Shown here: piece by piece, positions 10,974-21,185 of the stretch | Numbering within the stretch: position 1 is the first letter of the stretch | Layout: every line of letters starts with the position of its first letter | Origin: Ypsolopha sequella | Taxonomy: Eukaryota > Arthropoda > Insecta > Lepidoptera > Ypsolophidae | Reading direction: 5' to 3' | Assembly (NCBI GenBank): GCA_934047225.1 | Contig: OW203989.1 | Span: 8,531,977-8,595,976, forward strand | Length of the DNA stretch: 64,000 nucleotides | Notes under the pieces: model-generated | The model's database searches: none | Told to the model about the DNA's origin: nothing | The model's input: only the letters and a program-made list of their open reading frames with translations | Position numbers and translations under genes: made by a program

Positions 10974-11265
10974 AGTAGCGTAGCTAGGTGGACTTGGGCC
11001 CCGGAGCAAAGAGAAAAATCAGGCCCCTGCCCTCTTTTCAGGAGATCAATAGACAGAATGAAAGATTGGTAATAAAATTCCCACTCAAATTCACAACTTC
11101 TTGCGTGCTTTAATTTTCGCAAATTCATCTATAACTTCACTCAAATCCAAGTTTGATGTCACCTTGTTTTCGAAGTCGAGCTTACCGCTTCGTAAATATT
11201 TTTTTAATATCTTTAGCTTACTGAAAGATCTTTCAGCTGCCGCAGAAGTAATAGGAATTGTGTGG
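10974..11265 (-). pseudogene. Second hAT transposase C-terminal fragment
   Basis: Starting near 11265 on the minus strand, a frame reads PITSAAAERSFSKLKILKKY and continues through DLSEVIDEFAKIKA to a stop near 11095. This is the dimerisation end of a different hAT transposase lineage from the one at 10424-10904. A cagtagcgtagc word near 10974 looks like one element end. The rest of the element is absent, so the fragment is non-functional. Confidence 0.65.
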
Positions 11266-11299
11266 AATAGTAGGTACCATTGATGTATACTTACACTTC

Positions 11300-12690
11300 C
11301 GTAAGGTCACATTCCAGCACTCCAAATGTTGTGATAACTTAATTATTATTTTATTACATACGGCTTTCACACCCTCGTTGTCAAACGGGCACGGTGAACG
11401 CCGAAAAACGATACTCGCCTTGATAATGCCGAAATTGTATCGGTGAAACGGTTGGCATATAGTCAACAACAATCATAAGTGAGTGTTCAAGCCTTATCTA
11501 ATAATAATTTAGTACCTATGTCAGCTTATGCGAGTTTTAATAATATTATTCGTAATAACTTCTTTACAAAATTGGTGAATTGACCACATCTCGGTCAATT
11601 CAGAAAGGACCAGGCGAAAAATTGGTTTCTTATTATATCCGAATTCATATTCATCTCTCATCTGAAACTGATCATATTTTTTTGAATGCTTTTTAGATTT
11701 TCTTTGTCGCTTTTCTGGAAAGTTGGATCAATATCATATTTTATCGCAGTGTCACTAGCCTTGCATTTAAATGACTCGAAATGACGCCACGAGTATGTAG
11801 GTACTGATTTCAATGCGGTCGTTTTATAAACTTAAATATGTTAGTGTTGTGCACTTTTTGGAATAAACAGATCGATTTAGGTATGTAGTTTCAATGATAA
11901 TTTTTTTTGTGCTTTTATACACATTTTATAAGTTTTTTGGTATTTACAGGAAGCCAAACTTATAATTTTTGATTGTATTTGCCTCTATTATATTTATTAA
12001 AAATTGTTTTTATTCCTATTATCCTGGCCTGTATATAAGTGTATATAACGGTCCCATATTACGTAAATAAATATATTTCATTTCATTTCGCATTTATTCT
12101 ATCTCAATTTAAAAAGACAGAGGTAGGGCTTGTAATATTGGTAATATTTTTAAATTTAATTTAATTTTCTTGTATACATTTACAAATTTTGCAGCAAAAT
12201 AAGACTAAAACAATTAATATAGGATGAAATTTCGAGTAGGTATGGCAATAACAAAACTAAAAATAAATAACACGTCAAAAGGATGAAGACCGTTGTATGC
12301 GCTGGAGCTCATCTTAGACTGGCCAGCCATAAATACCTAATGTTGAATCGAGCTCGTGCGGTGAACAGCCCTAACGTCTCAGGGCCATCACTACGAACTC
12401 AAGGAAATCACTATTTCGAAGTCAAAAAATGTCAAAGCCCATCCCTAGCGTCAGGGACATAACTATTTCAAAGTCAAAGAAATCGAAGTACATCCCTAAC
12501 GTCATAGACTGAGATAGTTAAAAAAAATAAACATAATTATGTTACGTAATGGATTTTCATACGAATTTCCTTGATACTTATTGAAACACTTACTGGAAGT
12601 TCTTAAGGTATGAAATGATAAAATTATGTATTTTTGAGAAAAATATAATACGGGTTATCAATAACAAGAAACGAATAGTGTGCGACATCA
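11300..12690. other. Intergenic, mostly unrecognised
   Basis: No supported coding sequence. Near 12045-12090 a tail-like acgtaaataaatatatttcatt run suggests the 3' end of an old non-LTR retroelement. The last ~40 bases resemble the downstream flank of PTGR1 copy A, so they belong to the A/B duplication. Confidence 0.4.
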
Positions 12691-12702
12691 GAAATTTACA
12701 TT

Positions 12703-13707
12703 TTATACTTTGACGACAGCTTTGCCTGTATTTTCTCCAGCTAACATGCCAATAAAGGCATCAAAGATCTGGTCGAATCCTTCTGTCACGTGCTCTCTGG
12801 CCTGAATCTTCCCAGATTTAATCCACTGGACGAGATCGGCAAAAGCTTCAGGCCACTGGTTTTTCCATCTTGCTACTATGAACCCTTCAACTCTGAGCTG
12901 TTTGAATACGATAGATGGTTGAACAATTGTAGCTTTAGGCATCTTTGAACGGTCGTCATTGTACGCACTGATGGAACCGCATAAAGATACTCTCCCAAAC
13001 TCGTTCATCTGGCTCATAATAATGCTGCTTATTTCTCCACCAACGTTATCGAAGTAGCAATCTACACCTTTGGGGGCAGCTTCTTTTAGCGCTTTCGCTA
13101 TATCCACGGTCTTGTAGTTTAAAGCTTTGTCAAATCCAAGCTCCTTTTCAAGCCATTGTACCTTGTCATCGGAGCCGGCGAAACCAATAACTCTGCAGCC
13201 TTTTATTTTAGCAATTTGACCGACCAATGAGCCAACAGCGCCTGCTGCTCCCGTGACTACAACGGTTTCTCCAGCTTTAGGTTTGCAGAGCTCAAGAAAC
13301 CCGAAGTATGCTGTTGCTCCAGGCATGCCGACGGCTCCAACGCCCAAAGAAATGGGAAGTCCTTGCAGATCAGGAAGTAGATAGTGTGAATCCAAGAAAC
13401 CGCCTGTAGATTGGCCCACGACGGCGTGATCTGACCATCCCTTGTGGGAGACGACCCTACTACCAACAGGATACAGTGGGTTCTTGGTTTCTAAGACCAC
13501 GCCGACTTGGTAGCTAAACTGATCGTATGGGACGGGTACGTTGGGGTTGTAAGCACGGAGGTAAGGGTCTACGCTGATATATTCTGCCTTCACGAGAGCT
13601 TCTCCATCCTTGAGCGCCGGTGTTTCAAATTCGACGACTTCGAAGTCTGTGCGTTTTGGCTCTCCTTTGAAGTGTTTCTTGACAACATATTTGCGTGCCT
13701 TTACCAT
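12703..13707 (-). CDS. Ptgr1: Prostaglandin reductase 1-like, copy B
   Basis: This 334-residue zinc-independent MDR reductase is colinear with copy A over its full length with no gaps; by eye about 40 residues differ (~88% identity). All NADPH-binding motifs are kept (VVVTGAAGAVGS, GFAGSDDK, YFDNVGG), so it should be active. Differences cluster in the 90-110 region (SDHAVVGQSTGG versus SDHVIVGISTDS in A) and in the substrate-side stretch around QPSIVFKQLRVEG, which could alter specificity. The ATG at 13707 is set by homology; the 5' UTR and the splice acceptor at 13741 are almost identical to copy A, so the duplication included upstream DNA. The coding region has no intron. Exact substrates cannot be read from sequence. 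Confidence 0.93.
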   Translation of the reverse strand: MVKARKYVVKKHFKGEPKRTDFEVVEFETPALKDGEALVKAEYISVDPYLRAYNPNVPVPYDQFSYQVGVVLETKNPLYPVGSRVVSHKGWSDHAVVGQSTGGFLDSHYLLPDLQGLPISLGVGAVGMPGATAYFGFLELCKPKAGETVVVTGAAGAVGSLVGQIAKIKGCRVIGFAGSDDKVQWLEKELGFDKALNYKTVDIAKALKEAAPKGVDCYFDNVGGEISSIIMSQMNEFGRVSLCGSISAYNDDRSKMPKATIVQPSIVFKQLRVEGFIVARWKNQWPEAFADLVQWIKSGKIQAREHVTEGFDQIFDAFIGMLAGENTGKAVVKV

Positions 13708-13799
13708 GTTGATAAACTGAGGTTTTACTGGTGATTGAAGTCTGTAAACAAATAAATGTAAAGGATGTTTAAATTCCGCTTTATAACTGTACAACAACG

Positions 13800-14435
13800 A
13801 AGTCTATGTTTTAGAACAACGACATTAATGTCGTAGTTTTAGAAAAAGAAAATTTATTCTACGACGGGCGACGTACATAATGAACGTCAATGCGGGTTTT
13901 GTCAATGCGTATTTTTTGCTAGAAACATCATCTAAGCACATATGTAGCATAGTTAAATCCACAGGTATTTTGTGGTTTAATCGGCAAGGGCGTAGCAAAG
14001 GGCAGGTGGGCCCAGTTAACTAGAAGTGCCCTATTTTCATGGTGAGCCTATTTGTATGAAATTGATTTCGTAAAGGCAATAACATGAGTTAGAAGCCTGA
14101 AGCCTGGTGTCAGTCTCAATTTGATACACCTACTTACCAAACGAGGCCCGTGAAAAAAATCTTGACTAAAAATGTAACTTGAAAAAAATGTTTCTTTACT
14201 ATCCTAAAAAAAAAACTATGAAAAAGAACTAGACACCGTCGTTTTTTTTCTAATATTTGAATGCGGTACCTAATTAAATAAAATTGAATAAAGCACTATT
14301 TTATTGTTTTATTTTTTACTCAAATATAAAGCGAAAATTTGGCAAAATTATTATTATAGGCCATACGGTAATTGTAACACAGATGAAGATTAAAGTTGTT
14401 TTAAAGTTCATATTCATATTTGTCTCATATTTATT
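13800..14435. other. Upstream of copy B, nothing firm
   Basis: AT-rich DNA presumed to hold the promoter and 5'-UTR intron of copy B. A ttttagaacaacgacattaa / ttaatgtcgtagttttag inverted pair lies near 13811-13842. No other feature is seen. Confidence 0.35.
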
Positions 14436-14532
14436 GTTTTTCATAGACGTCTTTGATGATCTAAAATTTTAAAACGACCGCTTTTGGCATAAGTAAAAAT
14501 TTTAGCTCATCAAAGACGTTGTCTATGAAAAC
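14436..14532. other. 97-nt hairpin
   Basis: Arms gttttcatagacgtctttg and caaagacgttgtctatg continue into ctaaaatttt/aaaattttag, giving a stem of about 34 bp with a 2-base bulge and a ~28-base loop. It may be a small palindromic element or a small-RNA precursor. Confidence 0.4.
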
Positions 14533-14639
14533 TATGCTATTTAAAAATAGTTAATTGCTATATCTACACATTTACTTGCGCAGGTTTTTAATAATTATTC
14601 TAGTAAGAAAAAAATGATTTTTTTTCGAAGGTGGCAGCA

Positions 14640-15215
14640 CTTCTGCGACTTATAGCGCCTTAACTTATTTGACAGAAGCGTCCTGTCTTTTTCTTTCTTT
14701 ATCGAAGATACGCTTAAATTCAGAACGCTTAATTAAATTAAGTTTAGTCCTGTCAAAGAAGTTAAGGGGCTATACCGTGAAAATTGACTCTTTTTGAAGT
14801 TATTTATCTGCTCTTTTAATGAAGTTTCAAGTAAAATAAATTAGTATAACAATTTTGGGACCTTTTACTAGATTTTGGTTTATCAGAAACGCGATAGGAG
14901 GAATTTCATTCGATAGAAATAATTATTGAAATCAGGTCTAAATTTACACTTTTTTTGATATTCTGACAAATTAAGATAGCATACAGACTTGAAAAATATT
15001 TATTTAGATGGGTTTTAACTACACCTAAATTGCTGGTTATGGAATTTTTGTAGCTATTTTGGTTAATTTTGAATTAATTTAAAACCGACTTTTTGACAAT
15101 TTTCCCCGATTCCGTCCCTTTCGCACTGCGGGTCTTTCTGCCTGGAGTAACGGGGATCTTTGCTAGCACGGTATATCACCTTAAGTCGTGCTACACCGAA
15201 TCGACACCATTATGA
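14640..15215. mobile_element. MITE split by a TTAA-element insertion
   Basis: The outer pieces (about 14640-14765 and 15181-15215) together match the uninterrupted element at 26738-26897: taacttatttgacag, ctgtctttttctttct, agtcctgtcaaa and accgaatcgacacc occur in the same order. The inner 14766-15180 piece is the separate element described next. The pre-insertion target (aagttaagtcgtg) is visible intact at about 26869. Confidence 0.75.
14766..15180. mobile_element. TTAA-flanked MITE (piggyBac type), copy 1
   Basis: The termini GGGGCTATACCGTG and CACGGTATATCACC are inverted repeats, and TTAA flanks both sides (14762-14765 and 15181-15184). The body is 415 bp and matches copy 2 at 16703-17110 throughout. 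TTAA duplication is the hallmark of piggyBac transposition; no transposase is encoded, so it is non-autonomous. Confidence 0.85.
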
Positions 15216-15289
15216 ACTTTAAAAAAATCTTTAATCCTCATCTGTAGTAGACTCGCCTGTATCTTTATAGTGGCATTAAAGCCAATTCT

Positions 15290-15445
15290 GAAGGCTTTAA
15301 TTTTAGTTTTAGTGCTGTCAAAACTTGAAATTTTCCAAAGAAATTTAGCTTCTAAACTTAACTCTTAAGGACTATTTTGTATCGAAGAAAATTTAGTTTT
15401 GACAGCACTAATACTAAATTTAAAGACTTCAGAATCGGCTTTACT
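15290..15445. mobile_element. Palindromic MITE, AAGCCGATTCT family, copy 2
   Basis: It starts aagccaattctgaaggc and ends gacttcagaatcggctt, with an inner ttttagtgctgtcaaaa / ttttgacagcactaa pair, and is related to 9281-9410. Confidence 0.6.
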
Positions 15446-15599
15446 ATACGCTTGTTCTATCGACATCATCGGAATAATTTGTTTCATCTGAATCAAATAC
15501 TATACAATCAGAAACTCCAGTTGCTTTGTGTCGATGTTGTTGATGATTGCAATCTTAGATTGTGCACAATGTACATATTTTCATAGCCCTGGAATTTGT

Positions 15600-16099
15600 C
15601 AGTCTTACCTTACATTTTTAGGGTTCTGTAGCCAAACGACAAAACGGAACCCTATTAATGTCACTTTGCTATCCCCAACTGTGCACACGTACGTTTGTCA
15701 CGGGTCTCTAGCTCGTAAACTGAATGAGTTACAAACTTGAAATTTGGATATTTTGTGTAGAATGTTGAATGAATGAAACCCAAAACCGAATGTTGACCCA
15801 AATCCGGATATTGAATTAGAAATTTAATTTAATTGAAATCCTTTTTCAGGAGGAGTCCCAAAAATGAAAGAAATACTGGTTATTTAGTATAATGAATATT
15901 AAATATACTAAACTACACTGTATACTAAACGTTCTCTTGCAAAGTGATATATTATCTCATATTATTTGTATATTCGTACTCTTGAAAAGATACCTGATAT
16001 TCGACTAAGTACATGATAAAAACCCGCTATTTTTCAACTCTACCTATATTCTTACTTGACAGATGGAGTGACGGACAATAAAGTTATCTTATACTAAAC
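15600..16099. repeat. GGGTTC-family repeat, diverged
   Basis: A tagggttctgtagccaaacg word near 15620 and a gagttacggaaccctaac word near 16512 face each other, as in the moth GGAACCCTAA repeats, with tgtcacgggtctctagctcg between. The element is degraded and interrupted by the MITE at 16100-16300. Confidence 0.45.
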
Positions 16100-16300
16100 C
16101 ACCAAGCCAAGTAGGCACCTGGGGGAAATGGAATGCGAATTGATTCTGATATTGCAATAGATATAACTTGAATTTAAATTTCAATGTTGACGGACTTTTG
16201 CTGCACCCATTTTCATTTTATTTTTTGCCATCCATACCCGAAATATATGCGCCGCATTCCGGGTGACGTCACATTTGCCAGGTGCCTACTTGACTTGGTG
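16100..16300. mobile_element. 201-bp MITE
   Basis: The terminal inverted repeats (caccaagccaagtaggcac on the left, gtgcctacttgacttggtg on the right) are about 23 bp with one mismatch. The body is non-coding. No clear TSD beyond AT-rich flanks. Confidence 0.7.
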
Positions 16301-16702
16301 TATTTGTAAATAAGGGCTTTTGCCTGGAATCTATTAAATGTATTTAAATTACCATCTTCCCTTGAAAATGGTCTAGAATCTGAAACCGGTTGGGAGAAAC
16401 CATAAATAAATAGTCAAAGTACTGTAAAATACAAGTGCTTTTAATTCAAGATGTGTTTCAAGTTTCACCAAGTGCCGACAATCGCAAGTATAAACAAGGG
16501 TTTCTTTATTAATTTTGAGTTACGGAACCCTAACAAGAAACAGCTGCAATAATAAAAAAAAACTTACACGAAAGAATGTTAGCGATTTGTGAAACTGATA
16601 AATCTGATAACACCTAGATAAGATAGTGATAGCATAAAATGCATTTTTACTACCTACCCATCATCAAAAGTGAAAAGTTTGGTTTTCATTGACTTTCGTT
16701 AA

Positions 16703-17110
16703 GGGGGTATATCGTCAAAATCGACACTTTTTGAAGCTATTTATCTGCTGTTCAAAATAAATCCCAAGTTAAATAAATTAGTATAAATATTTTGGAACCT
16801 TTTTCTAGATTTTGGACTGTCAGAAACGCGATTGGAGGATGTTCACTCGATAGAAATAATTATTGAAATGAGGTCTAAAATTCCACTTTTTTTATATTCT
16901 GACAAATTGGGATAGCGTACAGACTTCAAAACTATTTATTTAGATGGGTTTTAACCATACCTAAATTACTGGTTATGGACATTTTGATAGCTATTTTAGT
17001 TAATTTTGCATTAATTTAAAACCTTTGTCAGTTTTCCCAGATTCCGTCTCTCTCGCACTGCAGGCCTTTTCTTTTTTTAACGGGGACATTTGCACGGACA
17101 ATATACCACC
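16703..17110. mobile_element. TTAA-flanked MITE (piggyBac type), copy 2
   Basis: Ends GGGGGTATATCGTC and GACAATATACCACC are inverted and flanked by TTAA (16699-16702, 17111-17114). It matches 14766-15180 end to end with scattered substitutions and small indels, so the two copies are not a very recent pair. Confidence 0.85.
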
Positions 17111-17129
17111 TTAAAATCTGGCAGCAAAT

Positions 17130-17520
17130 AATTATTGCTAGCATCCATCATCCATTCATCAGCCTGCCTTCGTCTACTGTTGGACATAGGCCTTTCCAAG
17201 ATTTTGCCACTGTTGTCAGTCCTCCTGGCAGAAATGCCCATACTCACACACGCTGGGCAGGCGGGTTGGTGAGCGCGGTACCGAAAGCCTAGCATCAGAG
17301 ACGCCGCTGCCTGTCACCAGTCTGTTTTATAAAAAGGCCGGCAATTGGGGATGGATATACCACCATCAATCGGTCCCAGGCATGGTGGGCCACCTGGTTA
17401 TGCCTGAGGGCTGTCCTCTTACTCTCCCCCAAATAACTTTAGAGGGGTTTGCGAGTAAGACGGTGGTACCTCGACAGTCGAGCTCGGCATCAGTTCTACC
17501 ACCTATTATTGCTACGCCCA
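17130..17520. mobile_element. Retroelement 3'-end fragment, copy 2
   Basis: The first 155 bases match 9778-9905 (catcagcctgccttcgtc, ttggacataggcctttcc, cacacacgctgggcagg). A further ~230 bases continue past that shared part with a moderately GC-rich sequence and no intact ORF. It is a decayed non-LTR retroelement end. Confidence 0.5.
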
Positions 17521-18205
17521 TAAGTTATTAGGGCTACGTTTCAAAACGTGTGATCTTCGTGCGAAATTTCACTCGTTTTTAAGAAAGAGACAAAGCTATA
17601 TACTAGAAAGAGAAAGAAAGATCTGGTTTTGAAACGCTTGCGAGTGATTCCCGTGAGAAAAGCGTTTTGAAACGGTCTGGAGTGACACACGTCAAGTAAA
17701 TACATAACCTCAAATCAAAATAAATAAACCAAGTAAAGTACCTAATAAAGAAGGAATTGAACCGATACCTATTGCTTTTAATATGGATGGCATTGCAACC
17801 TTCGCATTTGCAAGCCATAATCCTGTCGAAGCAGTTTCGAAACATTTTCCCGTATTCGTACGGAAATGTTGAATTCCATTTTCAAAAATTGTCCGAATCC
17901 CGAGAAAACTACGAAATGACAACTGTCAGGCGAATTTTAACGGTACCCAAACAGAGTTAGAAATCGCACTTGTCAGTGCGATATTCACATTTCCCGAAAG
18001 CGTTTCTAAACACTTAGCGCAACTGTCAGGTAACAGTTCGTTTACCCTCGGTTTCACTCGGGTCGATTTTTGAACGATGCAGGATAAAATTCGCATCGCT
18101 CCGAGTGATAATCACACGTTACGAAACGTACTCTTGGTAATTAAATCACAGACCTAGGTACTCCATGACACCTAACTAGATAATAGCAAATCTTTGGGTG
18201 ATAGG
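17521..18205. repeat. Decayed repeat with inverted words
   Basis: Words such as gtttcaaaacgtgtgatc near 17538 and ataatcacacgttacgaaac near 18110 are partly inverted, and gttttgaaacg recurs near 17625 and 17661. The open frames here have no known domain. Possibly an old DNA element with lost ends. Confidence 0.35.
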
Positions 18206-18213
18206 CATAACTT

Positions 18214-18474
18214 CAGTGGCGTGCACAGAACTTTTTGCTGGAAAAGCAAGCAATTGGTCAAGAATAACAACAAAAAAAAATATGAAAAAATTTAAATATC
18301 ACTTTGAAAAAAAAATTGTATGACGCCAGGGTAGACAATGTCTACCCTAGAGTGAAAATTTCCAATACAAACTTTTTTTTTTCAAAGTGATATTTAAATT
18401 TTTTCATATTTTTTTTATTGTTATTCTTGACCAATTACTTGCTTTTCCAGCAAAAAGTTCTGTGCACGCCACTG
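18214..18474. mobile_element. hAT-like foldback MITE with 8-bp TSD
   Basis: The ends CAGTGGCGTGCACAG and CTGTGCACGCCACTG are perfect inverted repeats that extend inward over about 100 bp. CATAACTT flanks the element at 18206-18213 and 18475-18482, an exact 8-bp duplication. A small inner ctagggtagacattgtctaccc-like palindrome forms the centre. No ORF. Confidence 0.9.
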
Positions 18475-18499
18475 CATAACTTGTTGCCTCCAAGATTTA

Positions 18500-19395
18500 A
18501 AAAAAAGATACCGGTCAAGTGCGAGTCAGACTCGCGTACCTAGTGTTCCGTTTCGTGAATAAAAAAAAAATAACTATTTGTTTTCTGAATTTCGCAACAG
18601 CTATATTTCCTATAATCTTTACGTAAGCACATTTTACTATGATTTTTTTTCAATTTTCAGTCCACCAGTTTTGGAGAAAAGGGGGGAGATATACATTTTA
18701 TGGTGGTTTTTCGAAGATTTCTCGAAATAGATACTTAAATAAAGCCAAACTATATATTTTTACAATCATCTCTTTAATAATTTGATACGCTTATTGTATT
18801 TTAAGAATACCTATTTTTTGTTTGTTTTACTTTCATTTTATATTTCTCAGATGTGTTCATATTTTTTTAAATCACTATAGTTTTTCTGTAATTGGCTAGT
18901 CCACCAGTTTCGAAGATGAGGGTGTGGACATACATTTTTTCGTGGTTTTTCAAAGGTTTCTCGAAATCAGTGCCAGTAATTATAGTTAAGTTATGTATTT
19001 TTACAATCAGCTTTTTAATATGTACAATTTAATATCCATATGGTATTTTTAGGATTTTTCTTGTTTTTTTCTGTACTTATTGGAAATATTTTCAACAATT
19101 TTTCGGTCAGGGTCTCGATAAGGGGGCACGATAGCAGACAAGTATTTTTCCCATAGTGCCCCCTTATCTACAGCCCAACCAATTTTTCAAATTTTTTCCC
19201 TAGTGCCCCCTAACTACACTCCAACCAATATTTCAATTTTTTTTTACACCATGAATGCAAATAGCAAATGAATGCAATTTTTGTGCAAAATTTCAAGTCT
19301 ATATTTAACGGTGCTAAAGTTATGAGGTTGTGACATATACGGACGGACAAATAAGTCTCACCAAAAGGTTTCTTTTCCGTACTACGGAACCCTAA
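18500..19395. repeat. GGAACCCTAA-family repeat with internal tandem units
   Basis: It opens with caagtgcgagtcagactcgc and closes with gtactacggaaccctaaa. Inside, a ~240-bp unit beginning tccaccagttt occurs twice (near 18661 and 18900), and the same layout recurs in the copy at 24020-24775. A non-shared stretch with ggggcacgatagc / tagtgccccctta words lies near 19120-19220. Class unresolved. Confidence 0.6.
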
Positions 19396-19877
19396 AAAAG
19401 CAACTTTTAGAAAATTAAGTTTGGAACTAATTGAAACAGAACACCGAAACGCCGGTAAACTAAAAATTAACTGTCACCCGTTCCAATACTCATAATAAGA
19501 ATTATTCTGAGTTCCAACACCACCCGAGTGAAAACGAACAGCTCGAAGTCCTTGTACAAATTCACTTAGGACTTAAGACAGTTAAATTTTACCTTTACCA
19601 CGGCGCACATACGGGTATTTAAAGCTTAAAGCTGGCCAGAAGTCGAATCTACTAAATAAAGTATTCACTGTTATTTTTGAATTTACACAACAGTCAAGGG
19701 ACCGGGCCAACTACCTGCATCTATTGTTTTCGATTTCTCGTACAAAAGAACGGTATACGTCTTTCGCAACTTGACTGTCGCTCATGCTCCACGTTAACTT
19801 TGTCGATATTGAAAAAAACCGTTTGAAGTGTTTTCTAACTACTTGTGACCTGAAGTGTTTTTGTGGAAATCATAGTA
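19396..19877. other. Likely promoter/5' UTR of the small gene
   Basis: The interval ends at the ATG of the two-exon gene. The last ~150 bases are free of repeats and lack upstream ATGs close to the start. No TATA box or initiator can be assigned with confidence. Confidence 0.35.
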
Positions 19878-20739
19878 ATGGATCCTGATGTTAAAGGTAT
19901 GCATAGTATTTTTTCATAAACTGCATTTTTTTATGTATCGTGTAGTAATTTTTATCGTTCTGCCAAGGCAACTATTATTTTAAATGGCATTTATTTCATA
20001 TTTTTATAAACACGAGTGTATAAGTTATATTCTCGAGCATTCTCCGGGGTAGGTATCTGAGTAGCAAAATAAGTTCAGTCTTTCTTCTATATGAATCCAT
20101 AAAAAAATTTGACCAAGATTGACCAATTGATTTTATTCTTAATTTTTAATCTTTATACTAATAATAAAGTACCTAGTAAAAAAGTCATGTTTGTACAGCC
20201 AATATTTTTTCGAAATTTTGAATGAAATGTGTTATTAGTTAATGAAAAATTAATTAGTTCATTATTATTAAATAGTTAATAATTAGAGGCAAAAACATAA
20301 ATTTTCAGAATTTTTGTCTGTCTGTATGTATGTTCCTCGAGAACCACTCAACGGATTTGAATGCGTTTTGTTTTGTTATCATCCTAGTGGCCCCATATAA
20401 GATAAGGGATATTGATAAAATAACCGTCAAACCAAAAACGGGAATAAATCGAATATATAGGAATAAAAGCGAACAGAGCCGCGGGCGAAAGGCTAGTAAT
20501 AGAGTACTTCGGTCACATCATTTGCAAAATTAAATTCATCTGTTTTGTCCACAGATTCCAACGATAATTGCAACAATATGACGAGGCAAACCTTGTGGGA
20601 CATTCTCAAGACATTTGAACACAGAAAGATTCAGGAAAAGTTTGAAAATCTTGAAACCCCGTGTTTTAGGAGTGATGACGCCATAGAACATCAACCAGAC
20701 AATTTTGAAGAAGAATGGAGCTGCTCATCAGAAAAATAA
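19878..20739 (+). CDS. Two-exon gene, 67-residue protein of unknown function
   Basis: Exon 1 (19878-19896) encodes MDPDVK plus one base and ends at a GTATGC donor. Exon 2 (20555-20739) follows a pyrimidine-rich TTTGTCCACAG acceptor, and the split codon becomes Asp. The joined frame is 204 nt including TAA. The protein has a polar N-terminus, a predicted helix with WDILKTFEHRKIQEKF, and an acidic, Cys-containing tail (EEEWSCSSEK). It has no signal peptide, membrane segment or recognised domain; I cannot name it. AATAAA about 15 bases after the stop, followed by AATAAAA and an A run, supports a real 3' end. The 658-bp intron contains a repeat near 20310-20480. Alternative: exon 2 alone is a chance ORF, but matching phases, splice sites and poly(A) signal argue against that. 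Confidence 0.65.
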
Positions 20740-21177
20740 TATAAAATTTTACAATAAAAATAAAACATAAAAAAAAATTGTTTTATTGTATGAAAATAAT
20801 ATCACAAAATAAGTAAAACCGAAAACACCGATTTTAGAATTTTGGCCAAGTTTTTGCATCAAATACCCCTATGTGCGGCGTTTAGGAACACTACCTACCT
20901 AATTGATATGATAACACACCGGCCGGCCGGCCTGTCAATGAATTAGCTCAATCATAACCAAAGATAAGCCAACATATAAAGGTATTCAATGTGTTATTGT
21001 ACAAAAACATATGACGTATACTCGTATGAGGATATAAATGATAATTGGGACTTGAAAAAAAACAACTGACCTTGATCTTCCTACGTATGGCACTAAACAA
21101 GCAATAAAGGCAGACTAGCTTGCCAGCACAACAACAAACAATGACTTGACTTGCTTGCTGCTGCTTGAATAATAAAT
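20740..21177. other. Intergenic, 3' flank of the small gene
   Basis: After the poly(A) signals the DNA is AT-rich. A ggccggccggcc run lies near 20921-20933. No gene recognised. Confidence 0.4.
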
Positions 21178-21185
21178 GAAATAGG

